This document shows, piece after piece, positions 22,801 to 34,778 of a DNA stretch of 64,000 nucleotides. Below the pieces are notes generated by a model, which was not told where the DNA came from, made no database searches, and worked only from the letters and a program-made list of their open reading frames with translations. The DNA comes from Hericium rajendrae. Lineage: Eukaryota > Basidiomycota > Agaricomycetes > Russulales > Hericiaceae. The stretch is taken from NCBI GenBank assembly GCA_033439255.1, contig CM065885.1, positions 1,612,001 through 1,676,000 of the forward strand. Direction: 5' to 3'. The translations under genes were made by a program, and so were the position numbers. The number at the start of each line of letters is the position of its first letter. The first letter of the stretch is position 1.

Positions 22801-25800
22801 ATGCTAGGCACTGCTCGGATGATCAGCAAAAAGATGTCAAGCCTTGCTGTTGTAGCAACAATGCTGTAGCAACAAGACCTGACAGGCATTGTGGGCCTTG
22901 CAGTTGCAGCGCTAGACTGGCACTGTGCATGCTCTTACTGTTGTGAGTGGGAATTAAATCTCTGGTACACATGAGTACTGGTTGTCGAAGATGGGTAAGG
23001 GCCGGTTGGCTGGTTGACCTGTTGATGAGGACGATGGGAGAAGCACAGATGGTACACGAAATATGGTAGATGATGTCAAAAAATGGTGGGATGTCATGAA
23101 ACCCATCAAACATCATGAAACCTGTGGAAGAACAGTGAAAAATGAGAGCCTTGCCTGTTATCGAGTGAGACTCCTGAGATCAGTACAGTACAATGAAATA
23201 AAAGGCTTTTGGACTCACTTAGAAGCCTCTCGAATCTCCATAACACCCATCCTGCCATTGAATTGAGGAGATATGGTAAAAAGGGGAGGATTAAGATGAA
23301 GAAACAAAGAGAAGGGCATCGTAAAAGTGAGACACAACTTTCAGACCAACTGACTTGCAAGTGACCTGTGATGTCACAGATACCTGACCTGCAGCTTCAG
23401 ATCACCCAGTGGTGCAAATCTGCATGGATCCAGGTCAGCACCTTGGACAGATAGAATACCTGCGAGTTCAAATCTAGGTCACCCACGAGTGCACTTGTGT
23501 TGAACCCTAATATACTTGGGGGAAGAGGGCCAATGCTGTGCATGGCAAAACGATTCCTTTTTTTTTTATCATCAATGAAGATATATAAATTACCATCATA
23601 TATGGCCATGTACAGGTACACTGACATCTTGCATGCAGGCTTATACCTCATGCCTTATACTTGGCATGTAGCATTGTGCTAGGGCCAGTGCCTCGTGCAT
23701 GCCTGCTACACCTCGTGCATGCCTGCTACACCTCATGCCAGCCCACTATACCTCATGTTCACTGGTCACACCCTATGTTGGTCCACCACATCTCGATGTA
23801 CCTTGTGGATGGGCCAGTGACAGCTTAGAGATGGCTACAGCTGAATGTGAGCATGTCAGCCAGCACAACCATATACATGCATTGTGTGTTGCTAAGTGCA
23901 GGTGTGTCACCTGCCTGTACCTTGTGCCTCATGCCTCATACACAGACATACCGAGCCATGCATAGGCTTAGTGCCTTATGCATGCTCACCATGCTACACT
24001 ACATCTTGCATACAAGCCACCATCCCATAGATGCTTACTGTACTTCATGTACAGGCCCACAGCATCTTGACACCCTGCACATGCTTGCAGCACCCTGTGC
24101 ATGGCCACCACACCCTGTTGATCTCCTGTACAGGCTAGTAGCAGCCCTACACATGGACCTGCATGCCTTATGCTCACTCTCTATGCCTCATGCATGGCTC
24201 TCAATATCTCACACATCCTCGCTACCCATTGCATCTTACATATAGGTCCACTACAGCTTAAAATTGGTGAGCATAGCCACTGGACCTCCTGCACAGTCAT
24301 GATGCTTGTCATGCCTTGTGTATGAACCTAGTGTCTTATGCACATATGTGCTTTTGTTGTGCCTTGCTAGTGCACACATGCCTGCACATAGCTCTACCTG
24401 TACATGATGTGCACCACTGTGCATGTGTGCACTGTTTGAACTTGTAATATACTTGATTGTACTAGTAGCTGTATGAAATATAATTGATTTTGGCTTTATA
24501 TCTCTTGTACCTGATTGATCTGAGACAGTACTAATAGCAGAGATCATAGTAGGGACCATATAGATCAGAGCAAGCCTTTGAATTTATGTGATTTGTACAA
24601 CAACTACAGCTATCCTTCAGAAACATGTAGCACTATATAGTGTCCAACTACTGTTATAATAGCTATGATAGACCTCATAGCCTTACATAGTTGAGAACTG
24701 TGGCTGCATAAATAGTGATAGACTTTATAGTGCTATGATAGGACATATAGATCAACACTGGGCTATGTGAAATTTCAAATTTTCAGATGATACACACTAC
24801 ACCAACTCATATATGCACTCTTGGCTCACATTTTTTGATCTATGCATACTTTTGTTAATCTGCTTACACATGTATCAACCCATAGGCATCACAGCAAACT
24901 TATGTATGCTCCTACTACCTCATACATTTTCTGTTAGCCTGTGCACCTTTTATTAATTTGTATGCATTGCTGCTAGCACCAAAGGCAGAATTTAATTTCT
25001 ATATTTGGATTTTATTTCTGACTTTTACAAAAAATAACATAAATCATTTGTAAATCATACCAGTTTTTTTAATAGAGCTTATATCTCTTCAATGTATAAT
25101 CTAGTCAGTATTTTTCTATTTTACATGCATAAAACACTATTAAAATTGAATTCTCACCTTCAAACCATATTTTGTATACTGGCAGAAATTAGTGACCAAA
25201 TATGGCAACTACTTTCTGGTAAAATTGCCTGTCAATTAGCATGAAGGTCCAAAAAACTCATACAAATGCATGAGAGCATCAATTGTGCAAACATCACTTT
25301 AAGCATATTAGGGTTCAACACAAGTGCACTCGCAGGTGACCCAGATCTGAACTCACATGTATTCTATCTGTCCAAGGTGCTGACCTGGATCCATGCAGAT
25401 TTGCACCATTGGGTGATCCAGAGCTGCAGGTCAGGTATCTGTGATATTACAGGTCACCTGCAAGTCAGTCGGTCTTGAAGTTGTGTCTCACTTTTACGAT
25501 ACCCTCCCCTCTGTTTCTTCATTTTAATCCTCCCCTTTTCACCATATCTCCCCAATTCAATGGCAGGATGGGTGTTATGGAGATTTGAGAGGCTTCTAGG
25601 TGAGTCTGAAAGCCTTTTATTTTATTGTACCATACTGATCTCAGGAGTCTTGCTCGATAACGAGCGAGGCTCTCATTTTTCACTGTTCTTCAACAGGTTT
25701 CATGATGTTTGACAAGTTTCATGACATCCCACCATTTTTTGACATCATCCATCATATCTTGTGCACCATCTGCACTTCTTCCATCGTCCTCATCAACAGG

Positions 25801-28800
25801 TCAACTGGCCAACCAGCCCTCACCCATCTTCGACAACCAGCACTCATGTGCACCAGAGATTTAATTCCTACTCACAACGATAAGAGCATGCACAGTGCTA
25901 GTCTAGCACTGCAACTGCAAGGCCCACAATGCCTGTCAGGTCTTGTTGCTACAGCATTGTTGCTACAACAGCAAGGCTCGACATCTTTTTGCTGATCATC
26001 TGAGCAGTGGCCCCCTAGCATGCCTCGACAATGCGCAGTTGTCCGCAAACAGCTTTGCATATCCTTGCATGTTTGAGACAGTGCGCATCTACCAATACAT
26101 GCCTATCAGCATACACATTTTTGACTGCATGCCCCCACCATCCCATAGTCCATTGCTCAAACTACATGTGTACATTCGTGCCCATGGACGTCACACACGC
26201 CACTATGCATGCCGTCATGTCATTTGTCTGGCAGAAGCCCAATGTGAGGCAAGTTTTATATGCTATCAGTGCTATTCAACAACCAAAATGCACCCTCCCT
26301 GGTCTCATTCCCAATTCCCATCCAAGCTGGTGATGTCATTTGTGTGTGCATGCCCACAGCTATGCCAGTGCACCAGCACCCACACATGCTCCCCTTGCAC
26401 ATGTGTCAGCCCATGTGTGCACACATACTCAAAGCTGCCCCACTGGCATGCGTACACCCATGTTGATGCCACAAGTATGTTGCATGCAGCCTTTTGAATC
26501 CACACCTTGCTTGTAGACTTCATACACTTCACTGGGGTACTAATCAGAAAAATGTGTAAGTGGTACATAGCTCTATAAAGTCTATATAGATTTCATAGTT
26601 CCATAGCACTGCCCTTTTCTCTATAGCCAGCATAGCTAAAGAGGAATGCTATGTAGTGCTATGGAGCTGAAGAGTGATGCTATGGAGTACTATGATAGCT
26701 ATGATAGCTAACTATGCAGCTATGATAGTATGACTAGCTATGAAAGCTATAAGTGTCTATCAAAGCTATAAAGCTTATATATCTTACATATTTTATATTC
26801 AATATGTGTCTTACATATCTTATATTCAGTATGTAGACCTGATATATATATATTGAAATCATAAAGTCTATTAGAACTATAAATCTTTTTACAATCATAT
26901 CAGAATTAGTGACATATAATCACACAGATATAAACTATTTCAATGCATCAAGATTATACTAATATTATAAACACTACTACTAACTAAAGAGCAAAACAAA
27001 TATATTTTTATTTAAAAAAAAGTAAGATAAGATAAGATAAGTGAGTAAGATAAGATGAATGAGTAAGATAAGATAAGATGAGTGAGTAAGATAAGATAAA
27101 GAAAAGAATATAAGAAACTATATAAGTAAGAAAAGATAAGAAATCATTAGTCTGAAAAGATAAAGATAACACATAAAAACTTACCAAAGTAACAAAAAGC
27201 GAAATCTAGAAGACAAACTTAAAGACATCAGTATTAGTATGAGCAATAAGAGACTAACAATAAAAGATTACCTTAAAGACAGCAACAACGAGCAAGAAAT
27301 GATGCTCAACGAGTAAGAGACAACGACGAGCAAGTAAGAGACAACGACGAGCGAGTAAGAGACAACGACGAGCAAGTAAGAGACAACGACGAGCGAGTAA
27401 GAAACGATGACGAGTGAGCAAAGGACGTCGACGAGTGAGCAAAGGACGTCGACGAAGGCATCGACGTGGCAGGAGACAGTGGGGGTTAGGAGCAAGAGGT
27501 AACGCGCATCGCGCGAGCCTTATATACGAAGCTCGGGCGGAGCCGGGATTTGACGCTTGCCGAGCATCGCATCAGAGACTGGCGCCAGACTTAACTAAGT
27601 AGATTTTGCTACGCAAGGATGCAACGTATAGTAAATGGCTCGAAGTCTGACTAGTTTTGATTGTATGTACAATAGATAGTTGTTCCCTTTTTATTTGAAT
27701 TTATATGATTTTATTAGCTGAGTGAAGGCTCGAAATCTAAAGCTTCGACTCGTTCGGTGGCTGAAGCACCGAACCGCGCGTCGAAGTTCGTCTCGACTGT
27801 CTTCCTCAACCACCCTGGCCACTCCTCCAGTCACCCTCTTTCCTTCATCCCTCCCCTCTGTCTCCCTTCAAAACGAAAGCCGCGGGGGATAAGTAGCATG
27901 TAGAGGGGTTCAAGGTAAGTAAGAAATTTACCTTCTTTCATTTGTTTTTGCTAACGCAGAGAGTATCGCTCATTCGAGCGATACTCTCGACATCTTCCCC
28001 TTCGCATGCCCCTCCATTCCTCTCGCCTCCTGCCGCCGTCTCCACATCATCGACTCACCCCTCGACATTGCCGCTACCACCGCAGAGGCTGACGCGCTGT
28101 CTCCAACGACTGCGACTGCGTGCGCTGGCGCGTGCACACCACCGGACAACGTGTACGTGGGCCTGCTGCCTCGCGCATGGGCTTCGCCCCTCTCGCACGA
28201 CCTCGCCGTCCTGCGTCCCGAATTGCTGCCTGGCGCATGGGCCAGCCACCTTGTGCGCAGCCTCCCCGTCTCGCGCAGGGGCCGACGCGTTGCACGCGAC
28301 CCCGCCGTGGTCTGTGCGCATGGCCAGTGGGACAGACAAGCACGCGCGCACGTCATCCACAGCTGTGCGCTATCATGTCGCAGCCGACGCCTCACACGCG
28401 GGCTCCGCACGTCGTACTCCGCGTCGCCGTCCAGCATGCAGCTAGTGCGCCTCGCGCGCAGGCTTACCGCACTGTGCACGGACCCGCGGCAGCGTGTCGA
28501 CATCGCCAGCTCGCGTCACACTCCGGCGCACAAGGCTGCTGCATTGCGCACGGCCTCCGCGCCGCGTTCCAGCTCCTCTATCTCGCGCACGGGCCCGGCA
28601 TCTCAACCACTTACGCATAGGTCCCGGGCCTTGCACATGCCCGCCACATCTCGCTCATGCCCCTCAACACACCACGCACGCACTCAGCACCGGCGCCGTC
28701 TCGCGTACACCGTCCGCACCTCGTGCAGGCCCGCCGCGGCCCTTGCACGTCCCTCGTGCCTCACGCATGGGCCTGCCGCCTGCCGCCCTTATGCACATTT

Positions 28801-31800
28801 CCCACGCCTCGCGTATGTGCCTGTGGCAGCATGGCACCCCCACGCATGGGCATCCGCATCTCGCGCACATACCCTACGGCCCTGCGTGAGCCCGCGACAG
28901 TCCGGCATGTCGCGCACAGGCCCTGGGCCTCCACGTTTCCCATGCGCAGTCCGCGCTCTTGCGCACGGGCCCCGAGCTTCGCACGTGGCCGACGCGTCTC
29001 ACACGTAGCATCACGCACACCAGCTGTGCCTTTGTGTGGTGCATGCTTTGTCGCACCCCGTGGGCGCACGTGTCACGTAGTATACTTGTTTGTAGTAGTA
29101 ATTAAATATAATCAAATTTGACCTGTTTCGAGTATATTTTGCTCAAAATCATAGACTCTACACTGACTACAGATATTATAGCAGCCTGAGGGTCCATAGT
29201 AACCTTTAGAAGCTCTGTATGGAACATAGTCTCTATAGGATACATAGAGGTAGACAGAGGATACATAAGTTACATAGTAGGCATAGTAGTGTCCTGTTAC
29301 TATGTAATACTATATACCCATCACCTATGACTATGATAGCTATGATAGCTACCATAGTCCTGTATAGATGTGTGGCCCAACTACATAGTAGCCATAGCAC
29401 TATGAAACCAGACATAGCATTGGCTGGCAGCTATGTAGATTTCACATTTTTGAGATGTATGGTGAGATATAGTGATAATGGGCATATATGATTGGGGCTG
29501 TAAGTTAGTGTTGGCAGATGGCATATAGTAGTATGTAGTTAGTTAGGGATCATGACATATAGAGTTGAACTTTGCAGTATAATATGTTAACCAAAATAAA
29601 GTTTGGATAGTAGGTTACCCGCAGGTCACTCGCAGGTCAATGGGTTTGAGCACAACCTTGATCTGGATTTGTACAGGTCTCAGCCACCAGGTGATTCAGA
29701 TCTATGAGTTAGATACCTGCAGGTCAATTTTGTGGGTATACCCATGTTGACCTACAGGTGGCTCTGACTCATGTTGAACCCTAAAGCATATAAAAAAACA
29801 CTATTTAATCTAATCTAATCATGAGTAGTTCAGCTCCTACCTCTGATAACTCTACATTTTCTGCTATGTTATATATCTTAGCACCTTATTTTATATATAA
29901 TCTTGTATGTTATACAGTACACACTTGTCATATCTTATTATACTCAGCCCGATATATGATATACACTATTATATATGCTTATACTATAGATACTTGTAAT
30001 ATCTACAATTATAGTAGTAGTCTAGTTGTATGTCTAATCAAACAAGATTCAAGATTGAATATATGATCAATGTCAAACATTGTGTTATTGAACAAAGCTA
30101 ATGGCCAATCACGTGATCAATAGCAGACCTTGTTCGGCCGCACAAGGTCTGGTGGCTGTGCTTAGCTTATGTCAGCAGTAGTTGATGTTGCGCTCTCTGC
30201 TCTTTCTTCTTTTCTTCAGATAGCTTTGAAGTCAGTGTGATACTACCAGTAGTGCACACTGACTACAAGGCTTGGACACGCCCAGTCCCCATCTGCAGCG
30301 AGTTGCAGCTGAGGTGTCCAATGATGGTGTGGGGCCATCACCAACTTTCTGGATATCTTCTGATGATGTGGCATAGAGATCAGGCCATAGCTCTCTCAAT
30401 ACCACATCAATTAGAATGAGTTAAAGCTTATTAGAATCAGATTTACAATAGCTCTAGAATAGTGCCATAAACAACAAAATAGCATGACAAAATGCTGACC
30501 TATTGGACTATATGTCTGTGATGATGTGGCAGACTGATTGCTTTATAGCTCTGCTGATACTGCATCAATCATGATGTATGAGGGCTTGTTGAACTCGGAT
30601 TTACAGTAGCTTTCTAACAATACAGTGTACAACATCATAGCACCATTGGTTGTTGAGATAGGAGACAATATTGTTTTGCTGATATGACACATAAATCGAA
30701 GAATATCTCTGCTTGCAGTGATCCAATTTTCATATTCTAAATTGGGTTGGAAAGATGTAATCCAAGGTATTTGAACACAATTTACCGTTTGTTGATTGAT
30801 TGCTTTGTTGCAGAGCTATAAAGCAATCACTGTATACAGTGTATTGGCTCTCCAGGCGACTTATGCTTATGTAAGCGGGCGCTAAGACCTTGTTCGGCCG
30901 CACAAGGTCTTGTAAGATCACATGACCGAGTCTCAGGACCCACTGCTACCGATAAATTGCATTGTTTTGCTCATTTTATCAATAAACAGTATGTACATTT
31001 GTTTGCTGTGTATCATTTTAGTGGCTGTATCTTTCTGTAAGTAGTAAATTGTATTGGAGACCGGCTTTCTGGTATATTCAGATGCATTTGAGAACAGGTG
31101 AATCGGTTGAGTACTGATTAAGTTAGCTGGAGTTCAAGCATTTTAGGGGGAAAATGCAGAAACAATTCGCATTCTGCAAGTTTTGCACCGATCCTGACGC
31201 CTAAGGTACTGTCAAAAAGCTATCAATAAGTAGATTCTGATGCATTTTAGAACGAGTAAATCAGTTGAGAATTGGCCTAGTTAGCTAGGGTTCAAGCATT
31301 TTAGAACAGGAAAAAAAGAAACACTTTGCATTCTGCGAGTTCTTAACCGATTTGGACACATAAAGTATGGTAGCAAAGCTATAAGTGAGTAGATTTAGAT
31401 GCATTTGAGAATGAGTAAATCGGTGGAGAATGAACTGAGTTAGCTCAAATTCAAGTGTTATAGAGGGGAAATGTAGAAATTCATTGCACTCTGTGACTTC
31501 TGCACAGATCAGGATGCAAAAAATACTGTCAGAAAGCAATAAATGAGCAGATTCAGATGCATTTGAGAACAGGTGAATTGGTCAAAAATTGATCAAGTTA
31601 CATTAAATCAAGAAAGTTTGGCCAGAGCTGAAGTTGAACCTGCAAACTCGTTAGATTGAAGATGTGTGATTATATAAGCCAACTGCCTAATGGGCATAGT
31701 CATCATTTTGGTGTCGTTTTCACTATGAAAAGGCGGTATAGAGTAAACGATTCTAAGGAATCGTAACTTAAAGTGATGTTTGCACAATTGATGCTCTCAG

Positions 31801-34293
31801 GCATTTGTATAAGTTTTTTGTTACTCTAAACCTTCATGCTAATCGACAGGCAATTTTACCAGAAAGTAGTTGCCATATTTGGTCACTAATTTCTGTCAGT
31901 ATACAAAATATGGTTTGAAGGTAAGAATTCAATTTTTATAGTATTTTATGCATGTAAAATAGAAAAATACTGACTAGATTATACATTGAAGAGATATAAG
32001 CTCTATTTAAAAAAAAAACTGGTATGATTTATGTTATTTTTTGTAAAAGTCAGAAAAAAATCCAAATATAGAAATTAAATTATGTCTTTGGTGCTAGCAG
32101 CAATGTATACAAATCAATAGAAGGTGCACAGGCTAACAGAAAATGTATGAGGTAGTAGGAGCATACATAAGTTTGCTGTGATGCCTATGGGTTGATACAT
32201 GTGTAAGCAGATTAACAAAAGTATGCATAGATAAAAAAATGTGAGCCAAGAGTGCATATATGAGTTGGTGTAGTGTGTATCATCTGAAAATTTGAAATTT
32301 CACATAGCCCAGTGTTGATCTATATGTCCTATCATAGCACTATAAAGTCTATCACTATTTATGCAGCCACAGTTCTCAACTATGTAAGACTATGAGGCCT
32401 ATCATAGCTATCATAACAGTAGTTGGACACTATATAGTGCTACATGTTTCTGAAAGATAGCTGTAGTTGTTGTACAAATCATATAAATTCAAAGGCTTGC
32501 TCTGATCTATATGATCCCTACTATGATCCTTGCTATTAGTACTGTCTCAGATCAATCAGATACAAGAGATATAAAGCCAAAATCAATTATATTTCATACA
32601 GCTACTAGTACAATCAAGTATATTACAAGTTCAAACAGTGCACACATGCACAATGGTACACATCATGTACAGGTAGAGCTATGTGCAGGCATGTGTGCAC
32701 TGGTAAGGCACAACAAAAGTACATATGTGCATAAGGCACTAGGTTCATGCACAAGGCATGATAAGTGTCATAGCTGTGCAGGAGGTCCAGTGGCCATGCT
32801 CACCAATGTTAAGCTATAGTGGGCCTATATATAAGATGCAATGCGCAGTGAGGATGTGTGAGATATTGAGAGCCATGCATGAGGCATAGAGGGTGAGCAT
32901 AAGGCATACAGGCCCATATGTAAGGCTGCTACTAGCTTGTACAGGAGATCAACAGGGTGTGGTGGCCATGCACAGGGTGCTGCAAGCATGTGCAGAGTGT
33001 CAAGATGCTGTGGGCCTGTACATGAAGTACAGTAAGCATCTATAGGATGGTGGCTTGTATGCAAGATGTAGTGTAGCATGATAAGCATGCATAAGGCACT
33101 AAGCCTATGCATGGCTTGGTATGTCTGTGTATGAGACATGAGGCACAAGGTACAGGCAGGTGACACACCTGCACATAGCAACACACAATGCATGTATATA
33201 GTTGTGCTGGCTGACATGCTCACATTCAGCTGTAGTCATCTCTAAGCTGTCACTGGCCCATCCACAAGGTACATCGAGATGTGGTAGACCAGCATAGGGT
33301 GTGACCAGTGAACATGAGGCATAGTGAGCTGGCATGAGGTGTAGCAGGCATGCATGAGGCACTGGCCCCAGCACAATGCTACATGCCAAGTATAAGACAT
33401 GAGGTACAGGCCTGCATGCAAGATGTCAGTATACCTGTACATGACCATACATGACGGTAATTTATATACCTTCATTGATGATAAAAAAAAGGAATCGTTT
33501 TGCCATGCACAGCATTGGCCCTCTTCCACCAAGTATGAGCTAGATAACAAATGAATATGGTTCCGAAAAAAAGTGAGAAAGAACCATACCACGAAGTGCA
33601 CCTTTGATCCAGATAATCTGGGATTTCTCATCGACCGGTGCTCTCGGAGGCGGGGGTAGGAATTCGCTATCGGGAAGATCCTACGAAGAACATCAGCGAG
33701 ATGTCTCTCAAATCTTCACCTGGCTCAACTCACCTGGCCGAGGGCCGCCAACACCGATGCAGAATGTGGAACCGGGGTGTGTAAGCCATCCTCCATTTCA
33801 ACATCCTGAGACGTCGGAACCTGCTCTTGAGAGGGCGGCACATCTCCGACATTGGACTCCGCATTGGCCAGGTCGGCAAGGGGGCGTCCGTCAGTATGCC
33901 CTGGCATTCTCCTGTCAGTTAACTCGGTGCGGACTGGAGGTAATGAATCGATGGTGCCATCTGTTTTACTACAATATGGTCAAACGTCAAATGTCACACC
34001 GAAAACCTGATCTACATACGGTAAATTGTCCTGGCTCCCCTCCACTTCGGAGAACTGATCACCCAACTCCATCATCAGGTTCTGAAGATTGTCAGTTGCC
34101 TCTCGCTGATGTCCAATGTGATCCCACGTACCATGCCTTCCTTCAACTGCCAGTCCGACTCCTGACTAAGCGGTGGCACATTGCTCGGCGCTGCATCCTG
34201 GCCACTCATGTCTCCGGCCACATTCTTCTCACCAACAAGCTCTGTGTCATGCACCAAAGCTTGAAATCCTCGATGTGTGTTGATAGGCATCAC
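19833..34293 (-). CDS. Q: small coiled-coil protein, split by a 13.5-kb insertion in an intron
   Basis: Function not recognised. Exons on the minus strand run from about 34293 to 33597 and resume at about 19967-19833. The first part reads MPINTHRGFQALVHDTEL, QLKEGM, then after a short intron NLMMELGDQFSEVEG, then a Pro/Ser-rich stretch ending EKSQIIWIK. The last exon reads ESLLRELRDLESRAAQLELL, a leucine-heptad coiled coil, then TIPPDAQG and the stop. The joint is in phase if the foldback block (19987-33532) lies in the intron between donor GTGCACTTCG (about 33597) and acceptor GATCAGAGAG (about 19968). The C-terminal coil resembles that of T. Q is divergent from Z (starts 486 bp apart), as T is from S. 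It may still be functional if the giant intron is spliced. Confidence 0.55.
19987..22282 (+). repeat. Left A-C arm of the foldback block
   Basis: It starts TACGATTCCTTAGAATCG, followed by a B-box-like GGTTCAACTCC near 20116, then ~158-bp tandem units (20158-20690). Two 26-bp CGGCCG-centred palindromes follow (20844-20869, 21596-21621). A TTTAGGGTTCGACACGAG boundary with CAGGTCAAC-type sub-terminal motifs lies at about 21963-22140. It is the near-exact reverse complement of 29460-31766. The small minus-strand frame at 21680-21925 is mirrored at 29821-30066 and is probably not a gene. Confidence 0.75.
20158..20690 (+). repeat. Tandem ~158-bp units inside family A
   Basis: The phrase CTGTTCTCAAATGCATCTGG and variants recur at about 20181, 20339, 20502 and 20656, giving spacings of about 154-163 bp. 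Each unit also has AACTCACAGAATGCAAAG and a TTTTCCCCCTA-like phrase. Equivalent arrays are present in all other family A copies. Confidence 0.75.
22283..23515 (-). repeat. Left E arm of the foldback block
   Basis: It is an inverted copy of 25306-26545. The inner tip reads GTGTTGAACCCTAATAT here and ATATTAGGGTTCAACAC on the other side. CAGGTCAnnTG-like motifs crowd the tip, recalling hAT sub-terminal repeats. Open frames of 70-100 codons are shared by both arms, but show C/T-type differences and no family match; not called as genes. Confidence 0.7.
23516..25305 (+). repeat. Family B repeat at the centre of the foldback block
   Basis: It begins GGGGGAAGAGGGCCAATGC and ends CATCACTTTAAG. Other copies lie at 31767-33532 (minus) and 61403-63165 (plus). 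The first kilobase is a loose array of CCTCATGCATGCCTGCTAC-like phrases; the rest is AT-rich. This copy is more diverged than the other two, and the changes noted by eye in its first part are transitions. The frame at 23847-24245 recurs in every copy but has no recognisable domain. Confidence 0.7.
25306..26545 (+). repeat. Right E arm of the foldback block
   Basis: Mirror image of 22283-23515. It starts at the ATATTAGGGTTCAACACAAG tip and ends near TTCATACACTTCACTGG, after which the two sides diverge. Confidence 0.7.
26546..27939. repeat. Unique D segment: AT-rich with micro- and minisatellites
   Basis: It holds GCTATGATA-type simple repeats (26640-26760), an AGATAAG-rich microsatellite (27008-27110) and four 21-bp units of ACAACGACGAGCAAGTAAGAG type (27321-27402). 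Two units of GACGAGTGAGCAAAGGACGTC follow (27409-27450). No gene is seen; frames over the 21-bp array are repeat translations. Confidence 0.6.
27940..29080. other. GC- and CpG-rich island inside the AT-rich foldback block
   Basis: Composition changes abruptly to GC-rich with many intact CpGs. It is full of short repeated phrases like CTCGCGCATGGGCC, GGCGCATGGGCCAGCC and CTCACGCATGGGCCTGCC. Open frames up to 285 codons (28151-29008) are Arg/Pro/Ala-rich on both strands and look compositional. The phrases resemble the CTCATGCATGCC phrases of family B with C/T changes at CpG, so this may be the less-mutated form of the same repeat. Confidence 0.45.
29460..31766 (-). repeat. Right C-A arm of the foldback block
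   Basis: Reverse complement of 19987-22282, with 26-bp palindromes at 30125-30150 and 30885-30910 and ~158-bp units at about 31080-31560. It ends at the family A head (31766), directly abutting family B. Between 26546 and 29459 the two sides share nothing obvious. Confidence 0.75.
31767..33532 (-). repeat. Family B repeat, outer copy
   Basis: It runs on the minus strand from GGTGGAAGAGGGCC (33532) to CACTTTAAG (31767). Together with the adjoining A segment it is almost identical to 61403-64000, with only scattered single differences seen. The left flank is family A, the right flank the Q intron. Confidence 0.75.
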
Positions 34294-34778
34294 CGCAAGG
34301 ATTGTACGATTTATTCAACAATCGTCAGAAAGACACAAAGACCTATGTAATATGCGGCATACCCATATTACTTCCGGAGCTCACGACCAGAGTTGAGCAA
34401 AGGACGGTAGGCTGCAGGACGTGAGGACGAGGGGCGGAAGGGGAGATGGAAGCTGTGATAATGCGGAACCTCTCTTAACACCACGTGTAACGGGCATGCA
34501 CAAGGTAGGTCCGATCGGATTAGGGGCGTGGGGTTCCGGTCCAAAAATGACAACACAAACACGAATGATCCAGACCCACTGGACTACGCAACATCAGTCA
34601 TCTGATCAATGGTGGCTTGAAACAAAATTTCAAACCTCTTGCGGTCCACGCCTGCGATGACGTAACACATGACAATCACTGCATGGGTGACACGTTGGCA
34701 GTCCAATTGTGCATCTTGATCCCCTTCTGCGTCACTCTCTCTCTCTCAGACTTTCATTCTTTCTTACCTCTGGCTGCT

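Larger units (their letters stand above)
19987..33532. mobile_element. 13.5-kb palindromic foldback block
   Basis: On the plus strand the order is A+ and C+ (19987-22282), E- (22283-23515), B+ (23516-25305), E+ (25306-26545), unique D (26546-29459), C- and A- (29460-31766), then B- (31767-33532). The A/C arms are 2.3-kb inverted repeats and the E arms 1.2-kb inverted repeats. No transposase is visible. The flanks rejoin as one intron of Q, so the block entered as a unit or grew there by successive insertions. It resembles a foldback-type non-autonomous element. No convincing target duplication was found. Confidence 0.65.

Noticed and set aside
23847-24245. 132-codon frame recurring in three family B copies
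   Set aside because: It recurs because the repeat recurs; the translation is His/Cys/Leu-rich repeat text with no start context or domain.
27270-27460. CRISPR-like array from the regular 21-bp units
   Set aside because: Units are contiguous without unique spacers and the sequence is eukaryotic; it is a minisatellite.
27942-29008. Long open frames (up to 285 codons) on both strands
   Set aside because: They overlap in several frames, are Arg/Pro/Ala/Cys-rich, translate short repeated GC-rich phrases, and show no domain or splice pattern.
21963-29785. hAT transposon bounded by the TTTAGGGTTCGACAC tips
   Set aside because: The tips and CAGGT motifs recall hAT, but the flanks are mirror images rather than an 8-bp direct repeat, and no hAT transposase is present.
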